A stretch of 64,000 nucleotides of DNA from a virus. Numbering within the stretch: the stretch's first letter is position 1; every line of letters starts with the position of its first letter. The notes beneath the pieces were generated by a model that searched no databases, had not been told where the DNA came from, and was given only the letters and a program-made list of their open reading frames with translations. A program made the translations under genes and the position numbers. Positions 54,765 through 62,900 of this stretch are shown here, piece after piece. The stretch is from the IMG/VR virus record IMGVR_UViG_3300042545_000821, positions 36,770 to 100,769 of that record, one strand, 5' to 3'.

Positions 54765-54775
54765 CAACACAAACA
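54765..54775 (+). repeat. CAACACAAACA word, intergenic copy 2
   Basis: The word lies in the leader of the WhiB-like gene, 25 bases before its ATG and directly after the structured RNA, in the context CTCAACACAAACAAAC, nearly identical to the copy at 53225. Confidence 0.5.
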
Positions 54776-54799
54776 AACTAAATCAACATAGGAGGTTAT

Positions 54800-55093
54800 A
54801 TGCCAGTACCAGCAGCGTTACCTAAACCAATCATGGATAACTGGAAATGGCAAGAGGAAGGCCTGTGTCGCTTTGAAAGCCCTGACCTTTTCTTTTACGA
54901 TGACAATGAGCGTGGAGAAACACGTTCGTCACGAGACCAAGAAGCAGTAGCTGTATGTAATAAATGTCCAGTAATTGCTACCTGTCTTGAACACGCAATC
55001 ACAGTGCCAGAAAGACACGGCATCTGGGGCGGTAAGACACAGAACGAACTAGAGATATTGATTCGTAAGCGGAAACGTTCAGCGAATCGATAG
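54800..55093 (+). CDS. WhiB-family iron-sulfur regulator
   Basis: A 97-residue protein with the four iron-sulfur cysteines Cys23, Cys53, Cys56 and Cys62 (GLCRFESPDLFF, then VCNKCPVIATCLEHA) and the G(V/I)WGG turn (GIWGGKT). A basic C-terminal tail follows (LIRKRKRSANR). WhiB-like proteins exist only in Actinobacteria and their phages and bind the sigma factor. It strongly supports an actinobacterial host and may redirect or repress host transcription. The site is AGGAGG. Confidence 0.95.
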   Translation: MPVPAALPKPIMDNWKWQEEGLCRFESPDLFFYDDNERGETRSSRDQEAVAVCNKCPVIATCLEHAITVPERHGIWGGKTQNELEILIRKRKRSANR

Positions 55094-55496
55094 TAAACAC
55101 GGGAGTGGGATGACCTATGCGTCAGAAAAGTCCCCTCGTTTGCTTGAGGCACGGCAGAACGCAGTAGGTTTATTATTTGACCGCTATATTGCTGTAACTT
55201 AATAGAAAAAGTATTATCACTGTGCGTTATGTGATCTTCTTGTTCAGAGTTATATAAGTAAAACGAAAGTGCACGCTAGCGTAAGCCAAAAAACGTTTTA
55301 AGTATATATACACCTGTCCGAAGATGGACGACAATACCACATAAGAAATTTTGAGGGTCCTAGATGTATATCGATGTGCATCGACGCGTATATGTCCTAT
55401 TCAATAAATAACTGTGTTCTGTTCTCAATCCCTCAAGCCATAGCATGTCAGACTAACGGTGCTATGGCTTGAGGGCTCATAACTATAGGAGGAACA
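55094..55496 (+). other. AT-rich, dyad-rich spacer
   Basis: About 400 bp with no credible ORF. From about 55160 it is strongly AT-rich with several dyads: ACGCTAGCGT (about 55275), AAAACGTTTT (about 55296), GTCC/GGAC (about 55317-55331) and CGATG/CATCG (about 55365-55376). A poor promoter-like TTGACC (55177) with TAATAG (55200) is present. It could be a promoter cluster, operator array or origin. The 16-bp hairpin at 55430 follows. Confidence 0.45.
55430..55475 (+). promoter_or_regulatory. Perfect 16-bp leader hairpin
   Basis: CCCTCAAGCCATAGCA pairs perfectly with TGCTATGGCTTGAGGG, with a 14-base loop. It ends 13 bases before the AGGAGG site of the 63-aa gene. There is no U tract, so it is unlikely to be a terminator. 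It fits the recurring hairpin-before-ribosome-site pattern and could be an RNase III site or an mRNA 5' protector. Confidence 0.75.
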
Positions 55497-55688
55497 ATGG
55501 CTGATCCATTTGAAGAAGCAGAGAAAATAAAGTACATTGAAGAACAATGTGACGCAGCAAAGCAAGTGATTGAAGCAGCATCAGAAGACACAGTGCTGTA
55601 CGAATTAATATCAGAGTGGACTAAAGCAAAGATAACTTCATACGAGATGACTGTTATAGCACGTAATAACTATCTAGACGACGATTGA
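55497..55688 (+). CDS. Small acidic helical protein
   Basis: A 63-residue protein (MADPFEEAEKIKYIEEQCDA...LYELISEWTKAKITSYEMTV). It appears to be helical and acidic. It precedes the tRNA-like element and the ATPase/VWA module and may be a partner of them. Function unknown. Confidence 0.65.
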   Translation: MADPFEEAEKIKYIEEQCDAAKQVIEAASEDTVLYELISEWTKAKITSYEMTVIARNNYLDDD

Positions 55689-55696
55689 CCTTCCCA

Positions 55697-55737
55697 GCGT
55701 GAGTGGCACACATTGAGGTTCGAGTCCTCTACACGCA
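55697..55737 (+). other. tRNA-like minihelix
   Basis: GCGTGAG, then GAGG TTCGAGT CCTC with a canonical T-loop, then TACACGC. Five acceptor pairs (GCGTG/CACGC) and a T arm can form, but the D and anticodon arms are absent. It may be a deletion remnant of a tRNA, or a recognition minihelix. A 9-bp hairpin GGCGACTAC/GTAGTTGCC (55744-55766) follows before the ATPase gene. Confidence 0.55.
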
Positions 55738-55795
55738 CGGCGGGCGACTACATCGGGTAGTTGCCTTAGCTATAAAGAAAGTGGAAGGACAGATT

Positions 55796-57205
55796 ATGAA
55801 AATAGCTGTTTTCGTAGAAACGTATACGCCGACTATGGGAGCTGATCATCGTCAAGTAATGATGATTCCTCATAACGATACAGTACGTGTCTTTACTCGT
55901 TTAAGCGATGGCAATAAAGGTTATGGCAATCGCTGGGATGAATCAGACATCGAAACTGTAGTCAATGCTATGGACGCAAGTGAATCCATCACGTGTATTC
56001 CATCAGGTGTTCGACTCACTGCTAAGGACATTGAGGCGCTTGACCTTAAAGGTTATGCTCCGGTACTAATGACCAAAGCAGTCAACGCACATCTAAAAGC
56101 GCTACCGTTTAATGAAGAGACAGACGCTGCAGAGCGTATCTGTGCTCTTTATCAAGACGTATCTGTTCAGAGTTCTAGCCTCGAAGATCTAATCATTGAC
56201 CTTCGTAGCCAGGCTCCGGCATCACCGTTCCTTCCGCAGTCTGCTCCAACACAAACATCCACGGCCAATAACCTTGATGAACTACCTCGCGTAGCACTCG
56301 CAAGTATCCCCCCAATGGATCGCGCAAAAGCCTATATCAGTCGTGACATCGTAGGTATTCAAGACCTAGAAGTGTACGACAAGGCTCGCGCTAACAAGTT
56401 TGATGTTCTTATCTATGGTCCAACCGGTCCAGGTAAGACATCATCCGTAGTTGCATGGGCTGCATCACGGAAGCTACGTATGGCAACTGTATCTGGTAAC
56501 GCTGCACTCGAACCAAGCCAGCTCATCGGTAAGTATATTCCCGATGGCAAAGGTGGCTTTGTATGGATTGACGGCCCAGTAACAGATGTTGTACGTAATG
56601 GCGGTGTTCTATGTCTTGATGAGGTTAACTTCATCAGCCCTAAAATCTATACCGTCCTGTATTCGTTGCTTGATGACCGCCGTTGTTTAATTCTACTCGA
56701 CCATATGGGCGAGACTGTAGAGGCTCATCCAGACCTCACAATCTTTGCAACCATGAATCCAAACTACATTGGCACTACGCCTTTGAACTTTGCATTCCGC
56801 AATCGCTATGTCGTACAAATCCCTTGGGACTATGACGATAAGGTCGAGGACAAGCTTGTGAAGTCTCAAGCACTCAAGGTTCTAAAGAACCAGTTGCGTG
56901 CTGAAGCTAACAAGGGTGAGTTCGAGACACCAATCTCAACTAACATGCTGATGGAGTTTGAAAAGCTCGTCAAGGTGTTCAGCTTTGAGTTTGCCGTTGA
57001 GAACTTCATTGCTCACTTTGAGCTAGAAGAACAAGACAAGGTGCGACTTGTATTCACTACACATGAATACAATCTGAAGTCTGATTTTGATCTAGTTGAA
57101 GTACTTGATCAAGATAAGGGTGAAGACAGTGAAGGTCTCGGAGAGAAAATTGCAACCGAGGCTGAGAACTGGCTATCATCAAACAACACTCCAACTAATC
57201 CATAA
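55796..57205 (+). CDS. MoxR/CobS-type AAA ATPase
   Basis: A 469-residue protein. I start it at 55796 (MKIAVFVETYTPTMGADHRQ) after a GGAAGGAC site, because the longer GTG reading begins in the tRNA-like element. The N-terminal 190 residues are a variable domain. The AAA core has YGPTGPGKTSS (Walker A, about residue 207), VLCLDEVNF (Walker B, about 271), TIFATMNPNYIGT (sensor 1) and FRNRYVV (Arg finger region). It resembles MoxR/CobS/dynein-type AAA proteins that remodel partner proteins together with VWA proteins, matching the next gene. Confidence 0.9.
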   Translation: MKIAVFVETYTPTMGADHRQVMMIPHNDTVRVFTRLSDGNKGYGNRWDESDIETVVNAMDASESITCIPSGVRLTAKDIEALDLKGYAPVLMTKAVNAHLKALPFNEETDAAERICALYQDVSVQSSSLEDLIIDLRSQAPASPFLPQSAPTQTSTANNLDELPRVALASIPPMDRAKAYISRDIVGIQDLEVYDKARANKFDVLIYGPTGPGKTSSVVAWAASRKLRMATVSGNAALEPSQLIGKYIPDGKGGFVWIDGPVTDVVRNGGVLCLDEVNFISPKIYTVLYSLLDDRRCLILLDHMGETVEAHPDLTIFATMNPNYIGTTPLNFAFRNRYVVQIPWDYDDKVEDKLVKSQALKVLKNQLRAEANKGEFETPISTNMLMEFEKLVKVFSFEFAVENFIAHFELEEQDKVRLVFTTHEYNLKSDFDLVEVLDQDKGEDSEGLGEKIATEAENWLSSNNTPTNP

Positions 57206-57214
57206 GGAGTAATC

Positions 57215-59179
57215 ATGGGATACCACGATAGTATAGATAATGGGTATCACAGTGAGGCTCGTACAGAAGAGAAACAAAAGCGTGCTCTACGTCTAGGCAC
57301 ACTCGCAAGAGTGTATCAAGGCGCAGACCGCATTCTTACTGGCGACCCACTAGTGGTAAACATAGTTGACAGCGGACCAGCACCTGCTTGGTCTGACGGC
57401 GCATCCATAACTCTCAATGCTGAATACATCAATGAGATGGACTTGGAAACGCTAGTACAAATTAACGGCCTCAATTACCATGAGCTAGCCCATCATTTGT
57501 ACACACCACGCAAAGGTACTCCGCTAGTACAGTGGGTTATCGAGAATGATCTATTCCAAGCATTCAATATCTTGGAGGATCAACGCATCGATACTCTGCT
57601 GTGTGCACGTTATCCATCAATCATGCCATTCTTGGAAGCTACAGTCTTACGGTATCTAGCCGATAAGCCTGAAGAAGCCATTGGTAATTACTTGGTGGTG
57701 CGTGGTCGTAAGTATCTACCAGTTGAGGTACGGCAAGGCTTTAGAGATATATTTATAAGGCCTGATCTAATACCAGCCATCTGCAGAATAGTTGATGAGT
57801 ACAGAGTTCTCGCATTCCCTAGGGACTATGCGCGAGCGCAAGAACTTATCAAGCAACTCTATGATGAAGTGTTAGTTCACTTGCCTATACCTTGCTCTGG
57901 TGGCGTATCACAATGTGGTCATAGGTCTCCAATTCAAAAAGGCAGACCAGAACCTGGCAAGATGCAGGAGTATGACTCAAAGCGAGCTAAGGGAATGGGT
58001 GTTGATGAAGCACCTTATGTACCTATGACCGCTGAAGAAAAGCAAGCAGCTGACGAGATGCTAGATAGCATAGACAGAATGTCTAATGCTCCTGGCAATG
58101 TTAATGATGGTGAAGAAGAGGAATCAAAACCACTTGGTGAAGATCCATTGGCTGATCTACTAGATCAGATCCAATCTTCTGAACAAGCATTAGCAAAGCG
58201 TGAGCAAAGCATATACACAACACCATCTGTTGGACAAGGCCATGTAGATAGTGTGGGAGGAATCCCAGATGATCTACAAATTACGTTGAACAATGCCCTG
58301 AACAAGGTGCATGAACGTAAGGATGTATTGGCTGATGTTAAGCGCAAGCAAAGCATCGTTATTGGTGGTGATGATAAGAACGCTGAAACAGGCAGAGCTG
58401 GCAAGTTTGACAAGGCCGATGTGCCTAGTGCAGCAATGGTTGCCTATCGTAAGTTCGCACACGAGCTTCAAAAGCTTCGTGATGACGCAGAACCATTCTG
58501 GGTTAAAGAGATGCCTTCCGGCAAACTCAATGTACCTAGACTGATGCGTGGCGAAGTTGAGATAGACAAAGCGTTCGACCGCTGGACAGAACAAGACGAC
58601 AGCACAGATATCGAAGCAATCATCTGCGTTGACCGCTCAGGTTCTATGGGCAGTGGTAACAACGATCAGATGGCATCTATTGCATGCTGGACTATTAAAC
58701 GTGCTCTCGAGCATATCAATTGTCCAGTCACAGTGTATGCCTTCGACGACAAGACTGAGGTTGCCTACACTCGAACAGAGAAAGCAGACAAAACTCAGTT
58801 CAAATTCATCTACGGCAACGGTGGTACTGAGCCATACGAATCACTAATCCTAGCGGAGAAGACTCTTATGGCATCCACTCGTAGCAATAAGATGTTGTTC
58901 ATCATTACAGATGGTGTGTTCAACACAAACAAAAATGATGAAGTCATAGCACGTATGGCAAAACGAGGAATCTTAACCTCTCTTGTACTAATTATGAGAA
59001 CTAAAGACTACTTAGATGCTAAACGATCTAACGAAGAGGCCATTAAAGAAGGTAGGTCAGCACGTTGGGAGCTAAGACATGGGGCGGAAATATTCGGCAA
59101 TGTTAATAGTGCTGCTGACTTAGTTCCCCTAGCCCGTGCAATCGTAACCGGAGCAATCCGCAAGAAATCAAGGAGGTAG
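57215..59179 (+). CDS. Zincin-like plus VWA protein (CobT-like partner)
   Basis: A 654-residue protein with two parts. Residues about 30-200 carry NYHELAHHLYTPR, an HExxH zinc-protease-like motif near residue 88, with WVIENDLFQAFNILEDQRID after it, where Glu/Asp could be the third ligand. A charged middle region follows. The C-terminal VWA domain (from about 468) has CVDRSGSMGSG (MIDAS), YGNGGTEPYESL and FIITDGVF. VWA proteins paired with MoxR-like ATPases act in metal insertion, maturation or remodelling complexes. Here a protease-like domain is fused. The substrate is unknown. Confidence 0.88.
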   Translation: MGYHDSIDNGYHSEARTEEKQKRALRLGTLARVYQGADRILTGDPLVVNIVDSGPAPAWSDGASITLNAEYINEMDLETLVQINGLNYHELAHHLYTPRKGTPLVQWVIENDLFQAFNILEDQRIDTLLCARYPSIMPFLEATVLRYLADKPEEAIGNYLVVRGRKYLPVEVRQGFRDIFIRPDLIPAICRIVDEYRVLAFPRDYARAQELIKQLYDEVLVHLPIPCSGGVSQCGHRSPIQKGRPEPGKMQEYDSKRAKGMGVDEAPYVPMTAEEKQAADEMLDSIDRMSNAPGNVNDGEEEESKPLGEDPLADLLDQIQSSEQALAKREQSIYTTPSVGQGHVDSVGGIPDDLQITLNNALNKVHERKDVLADVKRKQSIVIGGDDKNAETGRAGKFDKADVPSAAMVAYRKFAHELQKLRDDAEPFWVKEMPSGKLNVPRLMRGEVEIDKAFDRWTEQDDSTDIEAIICVDRSGSMGSGNNDQMASIACWTIKRALEHINCPVTVYAFDDKTEVAYTRTEKADKTQFKFIYGNGGTEPYESLILAEKTLMASTRSNKMLFIITDGVFNTNKNDEVIARMAKRGILTSLVLIMRTKDYLDAKRSNEEAIKEGRSARWELRHGAEIFGNVNSAADLVPLARAIVTGAIRKKSRR

Positions 59180-59183
59180 AATC

Positions 59184-59642
59184 ATGACATACTCTAAACT
59201 CATACTGGATGCGTTAGTTCAGAATCCAGACGATAAAGACGTATCACGCATGGTAGTGATTATAAACGAGAGCGCTGTCTATCAAGACTTCGCTGACTTT
59301 CATAAGCACGATCCAGAATGGTGGGAAGCCCTTGCTAACAAAGTGTATGAGACATCTGCATACCCAAAGATGGCGTTAGCCCCACTTACAATAGCCGCAA
59401 GTCAATACCTCTGTGATCCAGAGAACGACCTTGAGGATAAAATTGTTCCCCTAATCTCAAAAGCAATGGCAATAAACGACGATCATCAACCAACTCAACG
59501 TCTTGCCAAAATCACTCTCGCACTCAAAATGGGTGGAATGGAACGACCAGATGTCACTCAAATTCGTGACAGCGTTCTACCTAAAGTTCTCTCCCTAGTT
59601 AAGCAACTAGACGAAAAGTTAGCACTAGCTAAGGAGGAATAA
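59184..59642 (+). CDS. Small helical partner of the ATPase module
   Basis: A 152-residue helical protein (LILDALVQNPDDKDVSRMVV, WWEALANKVYETSAYPKMAL, LTIAASQYLCDPENDLEDKI). It weakly resembles DUF4192-like actinobacterial proteins. It lies just after the VWA protein with four bases spacing and ends by TAATG into the next gene. It may be the third component of the ATPase module. Confidence 0.6.
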   Translation: MTYSKLILDALVQNPDDKDVSRMVVIINESAVYQDFADFHKHDPEWWEALANKVYETSAYPKMALAPLTIAASQYLCDPENDLEDKIVPLISKAMAINDDHQPTQRLAKITLALKMGGMERPDVTQIRDSVLPKVLSLVKQLDEKLALAKEE

Positions 59643-60367
59643 TGATAGAGTGGCGAGAACCGTCAGTACTCTATCGTCGATGGGCCCGTGTTCGTAACTG
59701 GCAAGAAGCAACGAAGTGGATAGGGGGCGGTCGAAGTACTGAACACCGCCCCTTGTACCATCACTCGTTAAGCGTAGCTTATGCAGTTCCAGGCGACTAC
59801 GACTCAGACATAGTAATAAACTGGCGATACAAACATATAAATCCAGCCTATAAAGACCTCAATAGATACATAGTCAGATTCACCAAAGATGGAAGAACAT
59901 TCATCAGCGGTGATGGTGGCTATGGCAGGTCAGGCAGACGGGTAATGGAAGAATACGCAAATCTGGTTAGCATTAGATGGGACTACTACAGTAAGTCTTT
60001 AATCATACGACAGCCAGACGACAAGATATCCAGCAAAAAAGGCTTACAAAAATGCCGTAGATGTGCTGGAGCCAAGAAAGAAATCTATACCTGCAGTCAA
60101 GGGTACTGGTCTAGACCAGCACATATACGAGCATCGTATAACCAATCCTTTGAGTGTACGCATTACGAACTAGGTGATCTACGACGTGATGCCCCACACC
60201 TCACTACAGCAGACTGCCAACGCTGTGAAGGTAACGGCCAAACAATACCTCTATCAAGAATACAAAGCTTTAAGTGGCGTAGGAATGAATTAGGAAACTT
60301 TGATCCTATAGAGGTAAACCCATTAACCAGTAAACTACTAGTACCGGAGGAATTATGTACGTTGTAA
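59642..60367 (+). CDS. Zinc-binding protein with CxxC pairs
   Basis: A 241-residue protein with a basic N-terminal part (VLYRRWARVRNWQEATKWIG), a beta-rich middle (YIVRFTKDGRTFISGDGGYG) and two DnaJ-like CxxC pairs (QKCRRCAGAKKEIYTC and DCQRCEGNGQTI). The spacing suggests a zinc centre. It may bind nucleic acid or be a chaperone adaptor. Function unknown. Confidence 0.62.
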   Translation: MIEWREPSVLYRRWARVRNWQEATKWIGGGRSTEHRPLYHHSLSVAYAVPGDYDSDIVINWRYKHINPAYKDLNRYIVRFTKDGRTFISGDGGYGRSGRRVMEEYANLVSIRWDYYSKSLIIRQPDDKISSKKGLQKCRRCAGAKKEIYTCSQGYWSRPAHIRASYNQSFECTHYELGDLRRDAPHLTTADCQRCEGNGQTIPLSRIQSFKWRRNELGNFDPIEVNPLTSKLLVPEELCTL

Positions 60368-60561
60368 AAGATGTCATAACAGAGACATTGATCGGACCGT
60401 TTGATACAGAACAAGATGCGGTTGACTTCCAACTGCATGCTTCTGACTTACTGTCCGATGTAGATGCAGGCTCTGAGTTAGAAATCCACGAGCTATTCAC
60501 TGCACAAGACTGGGCATTCCAGAACCTTGATGAAGAGGTAGCTTCTACCGTATCAATCTAG
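60355..60561 (+). CDS. Small acidic protein
   Basis: A 68-residue protein with VVKDVITETLIGPFDTEQDA and acidic AGSELEIHELFTAQDWAFQN. The ATG overlaps the end of the previous gene and follows a GGAGGAATT site. The 'G.f.t...A..f' pattern is typical of short phage orphans. Function unknown. Confidence 0.62.
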   Translation: MYVVKDVITETLIGPFDTEQDAVDFQLHASDLLSDVDAGSELEIHELFTAQDWAFQNLDEEVASTVSI

Positions 60562-60569
60562 GAGGAATC

Positions 60570-61115
60570 ATGGGTCTAGACAATATACCCAGAGTATTGC
60601 CCTGCAAAAAAGCAGGAACAGCGATACTAACAATATCACAAAACCCAGCTAAGACAGATAGGGTTGACTGTGATGCTACACAAGAAGCAGATCGATGCCC
60701 GTATGTAACAGAGCGCAGGAAAGCTATTGTTAACACGGGAGTCACAGGCATAATGGGTACCGACTGTTGGTACAGAGGTAAGTATGGAAACTATCTTCTG
60801 GAACAACTAGGCCTCGACACAAACACCTGGCACTTCTACGGAGATCTAGATGATGATGAGGGTCTAAGCGAAGACTACTGTCGTAATCTAGCCTCTCGCA
60901 TACGTGAAGAGCTAAACAAAATGAATAGAGTAAAAACCTACAAAGATAATGCCCCTAAGACTCTTGCGGAACCATTCTCTGGTGCTGTAGGGTGGCCAGG
61001 AGCATATGAGCCGCAAGAGGAGCAGAAGAAAGAGTTCGAGGAAGACCTCGAATATGCTGCTTGGTGGCTTGACTTTGTAGCAGATAACGCAGATGGATCG
61101 TCCGTCTGGTATTAA
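60570..61115 (+). CDS. Conserved phage protein 'MGLDNIPRVLPC'
   Basis: A 181-residue protein starting GLDNIPRVLPCKKAGTAILT, with DATQEADRCPYVTERRKAIV, GIMGTDCWYRGKYGNYLLEQ and an acidic end (DLEYAAWWLDFVADNADGSS). Several Cys could bind metal. Related 'MGLDNIP.~yPC' proteins recur in phages of Actinobacteria and others. Function unknown. Confidence 0.65.
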   Translation: MGLDNIPRVLPCKKAGTAILTISQNPAKTDRVDCDATQEADRCPYVTERRKAIVNTGVTGIMGTDCWYRGKYGNYLLEQLGLDTNTWHFYGDLDDDEGLSEDYCRNLASRIREELNKMNRVKTYKDNAPKTLAEPFSGAVGWPGAYEPQEEQKKEFEEDLEYAAWWLDFVADNADGSSVWY

Positions 61116-61126
61116 GGGAGGCAATC

Positions 61127-61753
61127 ATGGCAAAAGTATGTAGAAACGTAGTAACTATGTACTCGTCTGTTGAAAGAATAAACGAAATCTTAGACTCAAT
61201 TAAAACTGATGACAAGGTTGTTTCTTTCAACAAGTTTCTACCGACTCCTCCAGAGTTGGTTGAGGCATCTAAAACATTAACCCTAACACCATCGTTAGTT
61301 GAACGATTTGGTGCTATGGATGTAGGTACCTGGCGCTTGAAGAAGTGGGGTTGCCCTATAGACACACTAAAGTCTGAGATCGTAGACGAAGCAGAGCTTG
61401 ACTTTGCTTCTAAACTTCCTCAGGAAATGTTTGATAAGTTGACGCCTGAAGAAAAGGCAGAAGCAAAATCATTCGAGAAAGCTGTTGCGGTAGCATTTGA
61501 AACAACAGAAACTCCAAATGCTTTCGTTATGGCCCTGTCAGAAAAGTTTCCGGACATGCGTATGCACTACTCGTACGATAGTGAACCGGAAGATGTCTCG
61601 GGATGGCTCGTCGCCTCAAACGGCGAAGTGCATAGTCACGAGCATTACAATAATTGCCTTGCGGCAATTAAGCTACACATCGAGCCATTTAGAGAAGGTC
61701 ACAGCAGCCTGCTGTCATCAGTTCTAGGTGGGGAAGATGAAGACTCAAACTAG
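61127..61753 (+). CDS. YubB/Api92-like ferredoxin-fold protein
   Basis: A 208-residue protein with MDVGTWRLKKWGCPIDTLKS, then FETTETPNAFVMALSEKFPD, YSYDSEPEDVSGWLVASNGE. This matches the 'W...~WGtKw~...f.T.w.pP...~~.ls..fP...~~~.y.E.g..f.G' pattern of plasmid/phage YubB or Api92 proteins. They are thought to be small alpha/beta proteins of unknown use. The site is AGGGAGG. Confidence 0.7.
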   Translation: MAKVCRNVVTMYSSVERINEILDSIKTDDKVVSFNKFLPTPPELVEASKTLTLTPSLVERFGAMDVGTWRLKKWGCPIDTLKSEIVDEAELDFASKLPQEMFDKLTPEEKAEAKSFEKAVAVAFETTETPNAFVMALSEKFPDMRMHYSYDSEPEDVSGWLVASNGEVHSHEHYNNCLAAIKLHIEPFREGHSSLLSSVLGGEDEDSN

Positions 61754-61773
61754 TAGAAGGGGAAGTACAACCA

Positions 61774-61977
61774 ATGTCACAGCAAGACCCTTTCATCTCA
61801 ATCCAGGTAACGTTCGAATGTCGCCTGTATCACGGCAGATTAAAAACTCCACTAAGCCTGGAGAATAACTTCCTGCTATACATACGCGACCAATTCACTA
61901 CAGGCTGGCTTGACAGAAACCAATTGCGACCCGGGGAAGATATTTGTATCATTGATGCAAAAATTATTTCCGAATAG
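61774..61977 (+). CDS. Small protein of unknown function
   Basis: A 67-residue protein with DPFISIQVTFECRLYHGRLK and NNFLLYIRDQFTTGWLDRNQ, then GEDICIIDAKIISE. It has a mixed alpha/beta pattern. Function unknown. Confidence 0.6.
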   Translation: MSQQDPFISIQVTFECRLYHGRLKTPLSLENNFLLYIRDQFTTGWLDRNQLRPGEDICIIDAKIISE

Positions 61978-61994
61978 TTTGACATATTGACGGG

Positions 61995-62031
61995 CCCCTA
62001 GGCAATGCAGCCGTGCCGTATTGCCTAGGGG
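61995..62031 (+). promoter_or_regulatory. Perfect 12-bp leader hairpin
   Basis: CCCCTAGGCAAT/ATTGCCTAGGGG with a 13-base loop, 45 bases before the glycosylase-like gene. No U tract follows. It is upstream of a start in the same style as the other leader hairpins. A TTGACA (61979-61984) overlaps its left flank but no -10 box is clear. Confidence 0.65.
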
Positions 62032-62075
62032 ACTTAAGAACCCTAGTAGAGGAAGGAGTTCAAGGAAAGTATATC

Positions 62076-62597
62076 ATGGTGAATACATTCCTGCCTTACG
62101 CCGACGAAATAAAGACGGCTAGGGCATTAGACGATAAACGCCTAGGTAAGCAACGTGTAGAAAGCCTACAAATATTAAAAGCTAATCTAGGTATGACACT
62201 TGGATGGAGAAACCATCCAGCAGCTGTAATGTGGAGAGGACACGAAGGTCTTCTCTGCGTATACAATCTTCGTATATGCGAAGAATGGAAAGATCGTGGC
62301 TATCAAGACACGGTCTCAACACAAACACAGGACATCATGAACACCTTAGAACCAACCGCATTCAAGCGACCTTGGTGGTGGGGTAATATTGATTTCCACA
62401 GGAGTCATCAATCAAACCTGAACAGAAAAGATCCTCATCACTACAACTTTGATGTTCCGGATGACTTGCCATATCTATGGCCAAAAGAACAAGGAATACT
62501 ACTAACAAAGGAAGAATCAAATGCGATCAAAGCTCAATTACTCATTCAAGCTCGCAAAAAATCAAGAGAAGAGCGGAGCTTGGCTGGCAACAGTTGA
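62076..62597 (+). CDS. Pyrimidine-dimer glycosylase-like protein
   Basis: A 173-residue protein. I start it at 62076 (MVNTFLPYADEIKTARALDD) after AAGGAAAG, because the longer reading includes the leader hairpin. It matches the MSMEG_6728-type family annotated as pyrimidine-dimer DNA glycosylase: TFLPYADEIKTARALDDKRL, GWRNHPAAVMWRGHEGLL, EEWKDRGYQDT and a WWWGN/HRSHQSNL segment. It would remove UV-damaged bases. The T4 enzyme's sequence is quite different, so DNA-repair activity is not certain. The glycosylase nucleophile is not evident to me. Confidence 0.72.
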   Translation: MVNTFLPYADEIKTARALDDKRLGKQRVESLQILKANLGMTLGWRNHPAAVMWRGHEGLLCVYNLRICEEWKDRGYQDTVSTQTQDIMNTLEPTAFKRPWWWGNIDFHRSHQSNLNRKDPHHYNFDVPDDLPYLWPKEQGILLTKEESNAIKAQLLIQARKKSREERSLAGNS

Positions 62598-62769
62598 GAT
62601 AACTGGAGACTCAGATGCAGTCCCTGAGGAATCAGTTATTCATTCTGCCTGGACAAGCGTTGCGCCAGCAAAGCGTTGGTGTGCTCAAATGGTTAACCGT
62701 AAATCTATCCGCTGGACAGCTGATGAAGAAAGCAAAGTCTTTACAGCTACCGTAGAGGTAAAACTATGA
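62521..62769 (+). CDS. Small protein overlapping the glycosylase gene
   Basis: An 82-residue protein with SKLNYSFKLAKNQEKSGAWL and SVAPAKRWCAQMVNRKSIRW. It starts at an ATG with AAGGAAGA upstream, 77 bases inside the previous gene in a different frame. It ends by ATGA into the next gene. It appears beta-rich. Function unknown. Confidence 0.6.
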   Translation: MRSKLNYSFKLAKNQEKSGAWLATVEITGDSDAVPEESVIHSAWTSVAPAKRWCAQMVNRKSIRWTADEESKVFTATVEVKL

Positions 62770-62900
62770 AAAACGTTTGGGAGTCATCAATAACTACAGA
62801 GATGGTCAAAGATCTTAACCCTAACGAAGTAGAGGTCTTGATAGCTGACCTAGACGATGCGGTAATGCTTGTATGCCAGGACTTCGGTATAGAAGGTTAA
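62766..62900 (+). CDS. Acidic miniprotein
   Basis: A 44-residue ORF starting MKNVWESSITTEMVKDLNPN and ending with acidic IADLDDAVMLVCQDFGIEG. The start overlaps the previous stop (ATGA). The stop is directly followed by the next ATG. Function unknown. Confidence 0.6.
   Translation: MKNVWESSITTEMVKDLNPNEVEVLIADLDDAVMLVCQDFGIEG

Noticed and set aside
55177-55205. Promoter TTGACC-N17-TAATAG
   Set aside because: The -10 element is weak and the spacer is one of many possible in AT-rich sequence; not strong enough to annotate as a promoter.
55703-55795. Earlier GTG start for the AAA ATPase
   Set aside because: The extra 31 codons run through the tRNA-like element and a hairpin; the ATG at 55796 has a better ribosome site.
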